A stretch of 64,000 nucleotides of DNA from Phaeotremella fagi. Taxonomy: Eukaryota > Basidiomycota > Tremellomycetes > Tremellales > Phaeotremellaceae. The notes below the pieces were generated by a model that was not told the DNA's origin, did not search any database, and worked only from the letters and a program-made list of their open reading frames with translations. This document shows, piece after piece, positions 1 through 10,143 of the stretch. A program made the position numbers and the translations under genes. Location of the stretch: assembly GCA_001599715.1 (NCBI GenBank), contig BCHU01000011.1, forward strand, positions 744,001 to 808,000, written 5' to 3'. Position 1 is the first letter of the stretch; each line of letters starts with the position of its first letter.

Positions 1-363
1 AGGAGCAGGATCTTGATCACCTTCTTCGAAATCCCCAAAATCACCGAATCCATCTTCATCAGCAACAGCTACAGCAGCCGATTCATCGAAATCATCAAAA
101 TCGTCAAACCCGTCGTCGTCGCCTCCCCCTCCAACTGGTGGTAGGATACTACTTATGACATGTTCTGATTCAGATCTCTGATCTTCCAGGGAGGTGGTTT
201 CGAATTCTGGGAGGATGGGGGAAGCGGTTTTCAGATTCGATGGTTGTTTGGGCGATGTTGGGTTTGGCGGTGAGGTTGGGGGAGTTGGTTTGGTTGTTTG
301 AGTGGGTTTGGGGGATGGGGGTGCGTCTGCCCATGGGTCTTGTTCTGGTTCTTGTTGTTCCAT
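1..363 (-). CDS. Acidic, Pro-rich protein with FGDF motifs, possible clathrin/AP-1 accessory factor (3' end missing)
   Basis: The ATG lies at 363 on the minus strand and the frame stays open to the window edge, so only the first 121 residues are seen. The N-terminus carries a DPWADAP motif, then a Pro/Thr-rich linker, then an acidic stretch with repeated Asp-Phe pairs (DDFDDFDES near residues 92-100 and FGDFGDFEEGD near 108-118). Repeated FGDF-type motifs next to a W-acidic motif are typical of aftiphilin/Laa2-like proteins that bind the AP-1 gamma ear and clathrin, which is the basis for the suggestion. The segment is low in complexity, so other endocytic or Golgi trafficking factors remain possible. 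It is transcribed away from the DUF3072 gene at 789, sharing a short divergent promoter region. Confidence 0.45.
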   Translation of the reverse strand, partial: MEQQEPEQDPWADAPPSPKPTQTTKPTPPTSPPNPTSPKQPSNLKTASPILPEFETTSLEDQRSESEHVISSILPPVGGGGDDDGFDDFDDFDESAAVAVADEDGFGDFGDFEEGDQDPAP

Positions 364-788
364 TGTGGTGGTATTGTTGTTTCTTTCTTTTGAATTGTAT
401 GTAACTTTAGAGGTATCAGCAGTCGCGTGGTTGGTGATCTATTATCTTAAATGGTCCTCCCAGTTTAGCCTTCATTACGCTTGGTGGAGGTCGTCCAGTC
501 CAGTCAACCTCAATTTGAGAGGGTATATAACCATCGATCGCGATTGATTTTCTTTTCTTCTTTTACTTTCATCTTCATCCAACAAAGCAAATAATAACCA
601 CTATCAAGTATCAACCAATCTATTCATTTCACCTCTATCACACCTTATAACAAATCCACAGTCGATCACTCATACTCCACAACAAGTTGAATTATCACTC
701 AACTTCCACATCACCAAGTACTACAGGTAAGTCAGCTTCTCTGTCGACATGTACTGATCGAAGCTGAAAGTGATTTAGTATCATAACC
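364..788. promoter_or_regulatory. Divergent promoter region with probable 5'-UTR intron
   Basis: This 425-nt gap separates two divergent genes. On the plus strand a canonical intron (GTAAGT at 727, AG at 777-778, 52 nt) sits just ahead of the ATG at 789, so the plus-strand gene probably has a spliced leader. Pyrimidine-rich tracts around 545-720 look like a fungal 5' UTR. No other gene is visible. Confidence 0.5.
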
Positions 789-1772
789 ATGTCAAACAAA
801 ACAGAACAACCTCCCCACTCTCACACCGCTGTCATGGTACCCACTCCATCCGCTGTTGATCAACCATCAACATCCAACCCATCAACCTCTTCAGAACCAC
901 AAAATGATAAAGTCAACGCCAAAAAAGATGATAGAGATATGATCGAAAATATTGATGAGAAATTAAACTCCAACTCGGAAGATAACGTTGATGACAACAA
1001 GAAAGCTGGTGATAAACGTAAACTCGATGGGGAAGAGGTTGATGGTTCAGGGTTGAAACAAACTACGTTAGATGGTATCATCGAAATCCAATCTGATGAA
1101 ATACAAAAATCATCAAATGGTCATACTTCCCAAATTAAGAACTCGGTCGAGAAGATTGGAGAGAAGAATGATCAACCTGTTCTTAAGAAAGCTAGAAGAT
1201 CTTTGGAAAACGGGTAAGTCTATCACAATTTTTTGACGAGGTGATACTGAATTAACTTACTTAGATCCGAGTCGGGTAAACGTGAATCTACCAACAACGG
1301 TAGCACCGAGACTGTCATCAACAATGGGAAAAATGGTCATGATTCAAATTCCAATGGTAATGGTACTCCTGAAGCTCAAAATGGTGATCATCAAACCCAT
1401 CATTCAAATTCAAACGGTACCCATAACTCCACAAACAATGATCACAAAGAAGAAACTAATGGTAATACCAATCACAACAATGTTACTTCAAACAAAACCA
1501 ATGAAAACGATCAAGATATCGACGATACAAGCAAATCTGACGACAATGGTATCAACACAGCTCCCAACGGTAAAACCCAAACCACACCAGCTGATAGTGA
1601 TCACCTCAATCATCCAGAAAACTGGACAACAGGTGACGAGCCAGCTACCGAAAAACAAAAAGCTTTTATTTCAGTTTTGGAAAAACAAAAAGGTGTTGGT
1701 GGGGATGTCGATCCAAGTGAATTGGGGAAGAGTGAAGCCAGTGAGAAGATTAATGAATTGAAGAATCTTTAG
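789..1772 (+). CDS. DUF3072-domain protein with long Asn/Ser/Asp-rich disordered region
   Basis: There are two coding exons, 789-1213 and 1265-1772, joined by a 51-nt GTAAGT...AG intron, giving 310 residues. The first 250 or so residues are low complexity: Ser/Pro/Thr, then Asp/Glu/Lys, then Asn/Gly/His-rich. The last 55 residues are the only ordered part. They read NHPENWTTGDEPATEKQKAF, then an acidic loop, then a helix containing SEASEKINELKNL. This matches DUF3072 as I remember it (W-x-TGDEPMT-x-xQ, then LTKAEAS-x-xI-x-xL). Its biochemical role is unknown. Joining the exons is needed because the domain lies in exon 2 and that exon's own frame has no suitable start. A spliced 5' UTR is likely. 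Confidence 0.75.
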
Positions 1773-1984
1773 GTGGTTAGAATATCGAGGAAAGGGTGAG
1801 ATGTGTAGTTAACTTTTGAGGAAGATATATCAGTGCAGATGACAATTCAGCGGGGGTTTGACGAAGATGGATCAATTATGGTGTAGCGAAGATTCAGAAG
1901 AACAGAAGTTAAACAGATACAAACCATCATGATTTTATTTATTGTAGCATATATGCATTTTTTACTCATGTCACTAAAAGTAGC

Positions 1985-3597
1985 TTATCGTCTTCTATCT
2001 CTGTCTCTATCCCTTTCTCTATCACGCTCACGATCTCTATCTCTCCTATCATCCCTATCCCTCCCACCCCTCTCCCTCTCCCTATCACGCTCACGCTCCC
2101 GATCCCGTCTCTCATCCCTATACCGATCCTCTTTCCTCCTATTTCTATCTTTATCACGTCGAGGACTCCTCTCCCTATGTCGATCACGACTATCCTTTTC
2201 GTCGAATATCATTCCATATCCACCGTTACCATTTCCATTACCATTACCATTACCATTACTTCTAGAAAAATTTTCAGTCTGTTGATAATGGTCACGACCC
2301 CCACCACCGCCTCTGGATGATCCTCCACGTCCACCACCGCGCCCACCTCTCCCGCGAGTTGAGGTAAATTGGCCATTAATCTTCGCTACTGATTGAGAGA
2401 AATCTACCCATATTCGACTATTCCTCATGTTTAGTTTTCTGTGCATAATGATAGGTAATGAATCACACTTACCGATCGTCGACTAAAACGTTTTGCATTT
2501 TGAAATAAGCCTACATAACAGTTCTTCAGTATCATGCAAAATCAAAAGAAGGTACGAAGAAAACCCACCTGCTCAGCCGATTCTCTCTCATCAAACTCAA
2601 TGAAAGCGTATTGCAAACTATCCCCAGTTTTCTTATCCCGCACAACCTCACAACTCAGAATCTTGCCGAACCTCGAAAAAATCAATTCAAGATCTTCGTC
2701 CATAGTAACTGGATTCAATTTACACACGAACAAGATGTTCTCTGGTGGTCTGACAGCTGCGAAGGGTAGATCACCTATCATCTCTAGGGTGAGGGCTGAA
2801 GCTGAGGCGGCGGTTTTACGTCGTATTTCTTCTTTTTGGTCTTCGGGGATTTCGGCTGTTGGATCTTCTTCATCGGAGATTCTGACTATTGTTGAGAGAT
2901 GGTGGTCGGGGGGTTTTATTGGTGATTGTGGGATTTCTATTAGGTTTGGTGGATCTTCGAATGGGTCCTCTGTGTTGTGTTAGTATCGTCTATACCTGTA
3001 ATGAGCCGAAGAACATACCAAGAATTTCCACATGACGTATTCTAATGTCTTGCAACGGTCTACCCTCCTTGTCCAAATAAGCTTCATTGATTTTATCAAG
3101 AGTCTCAAACCCTTCTATAACATGTCCGAAAACCGCATGTTTCCCATCAAGATATTCGATCGAATCAGCTAGAGTAACGAAGAACTGACTTCCACATCCA
3201 GCTGGTGAAGTTGGTGAAACAGCCATGGAGACTGTACCCTTTTTAACATGTTTCAACGAATTCAATATCTCTGGTTGAAAATATCTGGCGGGTTTCGGTG
3301 TGGAGGATGAAGGTTGTGATAAGTTGTATAGATATGATTCGAGGGATTCTCCACCTGTCCCTGTTGCTGATGGATCTCCTGTTTGAGCGATGAAATCTTT
3401 TGAGACTTGGGAGATTAGGTTAGTTAGGAAGTCTAGATTGGAGATCTGAATTGACATGACTTACCGTTGAAGAAAGCGTTTAAGTTGTAATACTTTATTT
3501 TACATAGTTTGAGGAAATTTTTACAAGTTGTTGGACATTTATCGACTTGGAGATCTATTACTAACTCCCCCAAGGAGGTTTCTAGCATTACTGACAT
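1985..3597 (-). CDS. CYP6: PPIL4/Cyp6-type cyclophilin with RRM and Arg/Asp-rich tail
   Basis: Five coding exons on the minus strand (3597-3465, 3405-3019, 2969-2569, 2510-2473, 2417-1985) give 463 residues. Residues 1 to about 170 form the cyclophilin domain (starts [51 protein letters not shown]). Residues about 235-320 form an RRM ([39 protein letters not shown]). The tail is RGG-rich, then (GN)n, then a long Arg/Asp/Ser-rich stretch. The order and spacing match PPIL4, a nuclear spliceosome-associated peptidyl-prolyl isomerase. The 3' end of intron 1 was placed at the CCCAAG acceptor (3406) because only that restores PPIL4 spacing ([14 protein letters not shown]). The tail is encoded by simple Arg/Asp codon repeats and is much longer than in the animal protein. 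Confidence 0.92.
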
Positions 3598-3883
3598 CTT
3601 GACGTGGGTGGTAGATGGAAGATAGTAGAGAATAGAGGTATAAGATGTAGAGAGACTCGAAGTAAAAACATTGAGCCCCGCAACCCCAACGCCACAGTGA
3701 CTATATCTCCGAATGACCGACACCACCTACTCGCCACTTTGCTGTGTTGGTGCTGTTGCTAAAGCTTATTTTTAGATAGATCCACTCCTACTTCTTCTTT
3801 CTTTCCAACTCCAATCGTTTATTCGATTCGATCCTGTCCTCTGAATACTCTTGAAATCAATCGCATCGTACACTCACTCCATC

Positions 3884-4920
3884 ATGAAGTTATCTCTAGC
3901 CGTATTGGCAAGTCTTGGTAAGTTCCCAATCTCACATTAGTCATCGTTCACCCTCCGCAGTCACTGACACGTTCACTCCCTTCTAGCCATCGGTGTATCA
4001 GCAACACCCATCAGAATCATCACAACACCCAGTGAAGGTCTCGAAAATGTCAAATGGTTCGCCAACCCAGTCGGTGAAAAGCATGAAGCCTCAGTCTTGA
4101 AGGTCACCACCAATTCATCACCATGTCACAAGGGAAAGTTCAACAAAGGAGCTTCATCAATGTTACCTGGTCCAATCGGTGCCCTTCTCTCAAAATTCGG
4201 TATCACCCACAAAGCTCATCGTATGGATGAAAACATCGTCGACTCAGCTATCGAGTCTCATCACCATTTATTCGACGCTCTTCGTGAACATATGAAGGAG
4301 ACTGAGGGTAAAATTATCCCACTTATGGAAGGTGGTATGATCAGGATCACACCTATCATGAATGGTGAAGCTTTCGCTCAACCCGATGAAGTTGAGGAGG
4401 AACAAGATAAACACAGACAACATGGTCATCACAAACATGAACATGAACACGAAGGAAAAGTTCACGTTCACGGTCATCACCACGGTCATCATAGATTCCA
4501 CAAGGCTCATACCTTTGGTCATCGGTAAGTACAATATCTCTTACAGAACTATTGAAGTTATTTGACTGACCCCAAACCAGTCTCCACCGAGCTCTCGGTA
4601 GTCTCTCATCAGGCGAAGCTCTCGTCATGGCATTCGTCCTAGGTGCAGGACTCGGTTCCATCCTCCATTTCTTCTTCATGATCCTCCTCCTCACTCTCAG
4701 AAGAGTCCGCGGTGGATCAGGAATGACTTGTGCTCAACGTCGTCAAGCTCGTCAAGAAGCTCGAAGAGCTAGACGTGCCGCCAGGCTCGGTGGTGCTGTC
4801 AGACTCGACGGCGAGGAACACGTTGCTGTTCCTGAGAAAGTTGAGGTTCAGACTGAAACTGAAGTTTTACCTAGTTACGAGGAAGGCGAAACTGCTAGAC
4901 TCGTTGTTGAGAAGGCTTAG
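3884..4920 (+). CDS. Secretory-pathway single-pass membrane protein with His-rich segment
   Basis: Three exons (3884-3917, 3987-4524, 4581-4920) encode 303 residues. The first exon supplies a signal peptide (MKLSLAVLASL, continued by AIGVSATP). The middle contains a luminal helical region and then a dense His/Glu stretch around residues 165-192 (HGHHKHEHEHEG, HGHHHGHHRFHK). Next comes one hydrophobic segment (MAFVLGAGLGSILHFFFMIL), an Arg-rich stop-transfer, and an acidic cytosolic tail with a PSYEE motif. The PSYEE motif resembles a PY-like site for Rsp5-type ligases, which is inference. Clustered His suggests binding of divalent metal. I do not recognise a family. The small first exon is needed for the signal peptide. 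Confidence 0.8.
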
Positions 4921-5583
4921 TTGGATTGATACTTTGCTCATCAATCGACTTTACTTTACTTGATAGGAGGTGGTTTCGATACAGTCGAGGTGGTTTGATT
5001 AGTTGAGGATGATGTATTTACAGTATGTAGTTTGTAGTCACTTTTATTGCGTGTCATGTCTGTATGTATCGCAGTATCAAAAAATTGGTGATCTGTTATT
5101 GCTGCTCCAGTCTTCGATCGTATCTATATTGGTGTGCGAAGAACCCGATTAATTGCATTATGGTTCTAATCTTGATATTCCACCCGAACCGCTGACCCTC
5201 ACGAAAGGCGTATATATGCTGTTTCAATCACTACTTGCCCTTGAGTTTACGAAAACAACGACAGATCTGCAGATTTCAGAGGGGAGGGTGATTGCCTGAT
5301 TCCTCAATTTCATCGTACATCCATGACTGAGACGATTGTGAAGTCGATCCTTTCGACTGGACTACATTAAACATCCTTATTACATTTATGTCCTTTGTTT
5401 CTGGAATTTGATCAAGGTAGAAGAACGAAGGCGTAGGAAGTCAAGAGTGAATAAAAGCTCTCAGCGCTTCTTCCCGTGTCTCTCTCTTTTAATTTGCCTC
5501 TACCAATAAATAATCTCAAACTCATACAACCAATTCCAATCATCGACTGACTACCAACATTCCCTGACAAACAACTACACAAG
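4921..5583. other. Intergenic, 3' UTR and promoter of the next gene
   Basis: This stretch holds no convincing ORF or RNA gene. It should contain the 3' UTR of the membrane protein, the promoter of the gene at 5584 and a pyrimidine-rich leader just before its ATG. Confidence 0.5.
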
Positions 5584-6801
5584 ATGTCTACTTGCAGTTA
5601 TTTCTTCGAAGACGGCTTCAGAAATGTTATCGACGCCGACTCAATCGGTATAACCTGGAATACAAGAATCGTAGTCACCAACCAAGAAACCGGGAAACAT
5701 ACTATCGTCGCCGCCACTAATCATTTTCCATCTTACCTCATGGAACAGCAAGACCTTGAAGCTCTAGGTCAAGTAGAATTTAGTCATCAGTCAGTATTCG
5801 ATTTTGTTCCAGAATACGAAGCCAGTGCAGACTTCTTATCTGAAAACAGAGACCGTCTTTTGAAAATCCTTTCAGGTTTAGTCATGAGTTCTTTCATTAT
5901 TGATAGTTGTCTTCAGAATATGTTAGGTGATGGCTTGAATCTCAAACAACGGAACGAGGTTTGGCACGAATCGATCTACAGAATCACTCACAAGCTATCA
6001 AGCAATAGACAGACATTCAGAAAAGAACTACTTTTAAGATACGAAGAATATTTCCCTGATGATTCGGAAAAAGTCTATATCTTGATTCAACATCCTGATG
6101 GTCAGACTTATGGAAACGGTTACGCCTCCAGAATTGCAGGACATGAGTTTTTATCAGAAGATCAATTATTAGAACTGGTCGAAATTTATCATTCTAAGAT
6201 GAACAAATTTCGAAAACTAGAAAAGACAGCCGCTCTCTTGGACTGTACTTTCAACGACGCTCAAGCCTCTCTCGATTGTGTTCCTTGTTTGGAAGAATTG
6301 GTAAGTGTATTCATACTTTACAGTACACCATCGTTCTGATTGACTACTGAATAGATCAATAAATCTTTGCTGATGAGGTTGGGCCCGGAGGGTATGTGTT
6401 CTGAGTTTTTCGAATCAGTCGAGGGATCTATGTGAATGGGAGTGGGTGACAAAGGTGTGAAAGAAGATATTGACTCGTTTTGATTATTTTTTGTACATAC
6501 ATGCAAACATTGCTTTGCCTTCGTTGACTCAACTACAGTTGTCCAGTGTGGCGGCAACAAGTCAAATGTACAAGTACTTGTACAATCCGATGGCAATCCC
6601 TTCATCGTTCCATTGTACGATAGGAAGTCTCGGTATAGTGTCATTGCACAACTAGAGACATCTGTCGGGAAAAGGGGGTTTCGAGCAGAAGGCTTCGGAG
6701 AAGACATTTGGACTCAGTTCCAAAAAGTGAGGCAACGGATTATCTTTTCTCTCTTCTTTACAACCATTTTTCGCCACCAACAATTTTCAACCTTCAACTA
6801 A
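5584..6801 (+). CDS. Unrecognised protein, three exons, next to a tandem family
   Basis: Exons 5584-6300, 6355-6391 and 6539-6801 give 338 residues. The frame is kept across a 54-nt and a 147-nt intron. I recognise no domain. The N-terminal part has beta-like strands (GITWNTRIVVTNQETGKH), then helices around residues 90-165, then a KVYILIQHPDGQTY strand. Exon 3 begins VVQCGGNKSNVQVLVQSDG and includes a conserved-looking FGEDIWTQFQKV stretch. The last 25 or so codons are Phe/Thr/Gln-rich and overlap what looks like the pyrimidine-rich leader of the next gene. The stop is only 31 nt before that gene's ATG, so the true C-terminus may differ. A relationship to the four paralogs downstream is not evident. 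Confidence 0.6.
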
Positions 6802-6832
6802 TCTTTATTCAAATCATTTCATCAAAGTCAGA

Positions 6833-7375
6833 ATGAGCAATAGTAGTACGACCGTCAATACCGACACTCCCACCTACAAAGATCTACCGAATGATTATGT
6901 CGTCTCAAAAGCCTCTAAAGAATTATGGAAAGAGCTTCCAGTACTACAAGACATTTTCGGTGATTCAGACAAATTCGAATGGGATGGCAAGGAGACTCTT
7001 GTTTTCACCAAAAGAACCGATCCGTCTTTCCTCGTCATCTCAGTCCTAAGCAAACAATCAGAAGATTCAGTCGATGAAGTCTTTCCCGATCATCTCGAAA
7101 TGGAATATCACATGACTAGATGGTTCAACGAAGAAAAAGAGATCAAGTCATTCGGGACAAAATTTTTGGCTCCCCCAAACTCATCTTCTGCGGTAATCTC
7201 CAAAGTAGTCAAATTATCGGTAGCTGTTGCTTCAGCGACTTCAACACTTGAGGGACTAGACGATCTTTCGAAAAGAGCTAGAAGAGAAGTACTTTTGTGG
7301 CTGAAAAAGGATGAGGCCAATTCAGTACTTTCTGAGATTGGTCGAGAAACTGTAAATTCTAGCTTGTATAAATAG
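6833..7375 (+). CDS. Tandem family member 1 (180 aa, unknown function)
   Basis: Single-exon gene, first of four head-to-tail paralogs. It shares the family pattern: an opening YVVSKASKELWKEL (position of YTVFxxFDDLW in members 3 and 4), then LVFTKRTDPSFLVISVLSKQ around residues 55-74, then a C-terminal signature LWLKKDEANSVLSEIGRETVNSSLY. There is no signal peptide, no membrane segment and no catalytic motif I know. It is highly diverged from its neighbours (roughly a quarter to a third identity by eye), yet length and signature positions are kept, which argues for purifying selection on a fold. It begins 31 nt after the stop of the preceding gene. Confidence 0.8.
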   Translation: MSNSSTTVNTDTPTYKDLPNDYVVSKASKELWKELPVLQDIFGDSDKFEWDGKETLVFTKRTDPSFLVISVLSKQSEDSVDEVFPDHLEMEYHMTRWFNEEKEIKSFGTKFLAPPNSSSAVISKVVKLSVAVASATSTLEGLDDLSKRARREVLLWLKKDEANSVLSEIGRETVNSSLYK

Positions 7376-7814
7376 TGGTATTGGCTCTTTACATAGTCGT
7401 TTAAGTTCTGTTGTTTATATATTTGGAGAGAGAATGCATAGAAGGTATTTACTTTCGTCACGGGATTTATGCACTTGAAAGCTTTTGGATGGGATTATTA
7501 TAATCATGCAAGTATTGATATTTTATTATCATGGCAGGATATCAGGGGTTTCTCTTTTCCCGAAGAATGTCAGTGCGTCGGGAATGGGGTTGGCAATCGG
7601 CATATGTGTCTCATAATAAACGGTCTGAGTAGTCCATCAAGGACTTACATCCATTGTTCCATGTCTTCGTAGGCTCCAACTACGTATATGTTTTGAGAAA
7701 GTTGAGCCAGAAAAGATAGTCCTCGTCTTCTTGGGAGACTTCTCTTTATAACGTCCAATTTCTATCTTTTGCCACCAAACATATTCCTCTACAACGACAA
7801 AATAATAACTTACA
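7376..7814. other. Intergenic spacer between family members 1 and 2
   Basis: This 439-nt gap holds a 3' UTR and a promoter. A short frame at 7469-7672 lacks any family signature and was not accepted as a gene. Confidence 0.5.
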
Positions 7815-8357
7815 ATGAGTGAAATCGTCGCTGAACCCATCGAAGGATCGGCTTGTAAATCCCTACCATATGGTTACATCGTTGCTACCAGTTTTGAAGA
7901 TTTATACGCTGAATTGTCAATTTCAAAAGAGTACTTTGACGGGGCTGAGAAATGGGTTGAAGGAGAATTGCTTTTGTTCACGAAACGTGAGGATCCTTCA
8001 GTTCTTATCGCTTCTGGTCTATCCAAACAAAAAGAAGATTCACCATACTTGGCAAGATATCCAGACATGCTGAGTCAAGAAACTGGGGTGTTCTTTCACT
8101 TCACGGAGTCAAAAATTTGGAAACCATACATAACGCAAGGTCTTCTCCAACCTGGTTTTCCTTCTGAGTTAGTTTCTGAAGGAATGAGAACCCTTCTTCC
8201 TATGTTTTTTCAAGCATTGGACGACCCGTCTGATGATTTGGACATCAAGGCGAAGGATTCTATTCTTCACTGGCTTCAGACTGATGAGGCTAGAATGATC
8301 ACCTCTTATGTTGGCCAGGAAACTGTTAAATCTTCTCTGTGGTCCGGTGGTCAGTAG
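7815..8357 (+). CDS. Tandem family member 2 (180 aa, unknown function)
   Basis: Single-exon paralog. Aligned landmarks are YIVATSFEDLYAELSISKEYF near residues 21-41, LLLFTKREDPSVLIASGLSK near 53-72, then a ARYPDML segment shared with member 3, and HWLQTDEARMITSYVGQET plus SSLW at the C-terminus. It is closest in its C-terminal signature to member 3. Same size and strand as its neighbours with its own intergenic spacer, so independent transcription is likely. No known domain is visible, and I see no sign of decay. Confidence 0.82.
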   Translation: MSEIVAEPIEGSACKSLPYGYIVATSFEDLYAELSISKEYFDGAEKWVEGELLLFTKREDPSVLIASGLSKQKEDSPYLARYPDMLSQETGVFFHFTESKIWKPYITQGLLQPGFPSELVSEGMRTLLPMFFQALDDPSDDLDIKAKDSILHWLQTDEARMITSYVGQETVKSSLWSGGQ

Positions 8358-8701
8358 TAGAGAAATGGGTAGGGGAGGGAAAGTGATATTCGTTGGGTAG
8401 AAAGTGTTATCAAAGGGGATGAATTGAATTTGAATTGGTTAGTGACGAAATGATGCAAATGCGTATGATACTTTGATCTGCTTGAACCACTAGTGTCCCT
8501 TGACACAAGTCCACAATCGCCTTCGCCTCCTGGGCTTTTTCTCTCTCTCTCTTTGATCACTCCAATCTTTCCTTGGTTTAAAGTCGGACACACTCTTCAC
8601 CTTTTCATGAATCAAACTCATCTTCATTTGAAATATCCTCTTTCCCCTTCGACCTCCTCATATCGACATCAACTACCTGAAATCACCTCATAAATATACA
8701 A
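8358..8701. other. Intergenic spacer between family members 2 and 3
   Basis: This 344-nt gap is pyrimidine-rich in its second half (a CT-repeat run near 8540-8552), as expected for a fungal leader. No gene is seen. Confidence 0.5.
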
Positions 8702-9277
8702 ATGAGTGCCACTACCAGAAAAACTGAAAAATCATTAGATAAGACAATCGGTAATTACACAGTATTCAACGAATTCGACGATCTATGGGAAAAATGTCCA
8801 GAACACAAGAGATACCTATTTCCAACTCAAAAAGAATTCCCCTCCGGAGGGGAGTACAACATCTTCACCAAAGAAACGGATCCAACAGTCATCATAGTCT
8901 CGAGATTATCAAAGCCACCAGAGGATTTCAAACTATCTGAACGATACCCCGATCGATATCCCGATCGATTACTGCTGCAAATGGGAGCTATTTACGCCTT
9001 CCTCGACGCCGAAGAAATCAGACTTCACATTATAGATACTCTTGTTGCTCGTCGTTCCACCGAGATATTGATTAGTGATCTCAAATACGTGCTGACTAAG
9101 AGGGTTTCCGCCTTTCTCAGTAACGATTCTGATGAGTTAAATGTTAGGGCTGGAAAACTTTCTCTTGCGTGGTTCGAAACTGAGGAGGCGAGAACTGTAT
9201 TTTCTTATATAGTTGAAGAGACCCTTCGGTCGAAGATATGGGAAAAACAAGAAGGGGGAGTTTCCGAAAGCTCTTGA
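8702..9277 (+). CDS. Tandem family member 3 (191 aa, unknown function)
   Basis: Single-exon paralog and the clearest pair with member 4: both have a GxYTVFxxFDDLW opening, a GEYNxFxKETDPTV core (residues about 51-64) followed by IIVSRLSKPPED, and the C-terminal LAWFETEEARTVFSYIVEET with a terminal W. It is slightly longer because of a C-terminal extension and an in-frame 12-nt duplication that repeats RYPD (around 8940-8970). No membrane segment or known active-site motif is visible. Expression and function cannot be told from sequence. Confidence 0.82.
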   Translation: MSATTRKTEKSLDKTIGNYTVFNEFDDLWEKCPEHKRYLFPTQKEFPSGGEYNIFTKETDPTVIIVSRLSKPPEDFKLSERYPDRYPDRLLLQMGAIYAFLDAEEIRLHIIDTLVARRSTEILISDLKYVLTKRVSAFLSNDSDELNVRAGKLSLAWFETEEARTVFSYIVEETLRSKIWEKQEGGVSESS

Positions 9278-9591
9278 GTAAGAAAGTTGGTTGTGGATGA
9301 AAGTAGTTTCTTCAAAATATTTTGTACAGTAGTGAATGATTAGCTATATCTGTTCACCTTTTCCGGCTGGGATCACCCCTCCTATATGCAGAAAAGACAC
9401 GTTGCAGTACTAGATACTACGTATGGTTGTCGGTGTTATCCCTCAACGTCAGGAGAAGCCCCTCTAACCCTATCCTTTGTTTTATGTATCAATTCACGAA
9501 CAATTCATTACTCGTCTGATTTGCCATCACCCTCTTCCTCCTTCTTTTTCTCTTCCTACCAATCACTTTAATCAGATATTCACTAAACACG
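9278..9591. other. Intergenic spacer between family members 3 and 4
   Basis: This 314-nt gap ends in a pyrimidine-rich leader ahead of the ATG at 9592. The short frame at 9386-9571 shows no family signature. Confidence 0.5.
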
Positions 9592-10143
9592 ATGAGTACC
9601 AATCATTCAACAGGAGGGACCGAGGAATCAAAAGGTATCAGATTAGGTGATTATACGGTATTCAAGAGTTTCGACGATTTATGGTCAGAAATGCCTCACC
9701 ACAAATGTTTTCTGGGTAAAATCGAAAAACAATTCACCAAAGAAGGAGAATACAATTTGTTCGTCAAAGAAACAGACCCAACGGTCCTCATTGTATCTCA
9801 ACTCACCGAACCACCTCAATATTCATCATTTCATCGCGATGTAATCCCCGGCAGCTTAATTGTAAACATGGCTCCGGTATACTATTTCGCAGGCTGCGAC
9901 GAGGTTCGCGCTTATCTTTATGATTTTGAAGTCGGCGGCTGTGGTTCTGTGTATGAACTTACTGGGGCGATTAGAGAGCAGCTAATTGATGGCTATGGTT
10001 GTCTTTTTAGTCAAGCCACTGATGAGATCCGTGCTATTGCTGGGAAGGCTACTCTGGGTTGGTTGAAGACTGAGGAGTCTGAATTGGTACTTTCGTTTAT
10101 TGCTGAAGAGATTACTCTTTCTAGTTTTTGGCAGAGAGAATAG
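9592..10143 (+). CDS. Tandem family member 4 (183 aa, unknown function)
   Basis: Single-exon paralog, last of the array. Landmarks are YTVFKSFDDLWSEMPHHK, GEYNLFVKETDPTVLIVSQL and LGWLKTEESELVLSFIAEE with terminal SSFW. It differs from member 3 mainly in the middle (residues 75-135), where a Gly/Tyr-rich segment (VGGCGSVYELTGAIREQL) replaces the RYPD region. This suggests the central part is the fast-evolving portion while the two ends hold the fold. No known domain is recognised. Confidence 0.82.
   Translation: MSTNHSTGGTEESKGIRLGDYTVFKSFDDLWSEMPHHKCFLGKIEKQFTKEGEYNLFVKETDPTVLIVSQLTEPPQYSSFHRDVIPGSLIVNMAPVYYFAGCDEVRAYLYDFEVGGCGSVYELTGAIREQLIDGYGCLFSQATDEIRAIAGKATLGWLKTEESELVLSFIAEEITLSSFWQRE

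Noticed and set aside
1929..2285. Leu/Ser/Arg repeat frame on the plus strand
   Set aside because: Antisense shadow of the Arg/Asp-rich tail of the cyclophilin-RRM gene.
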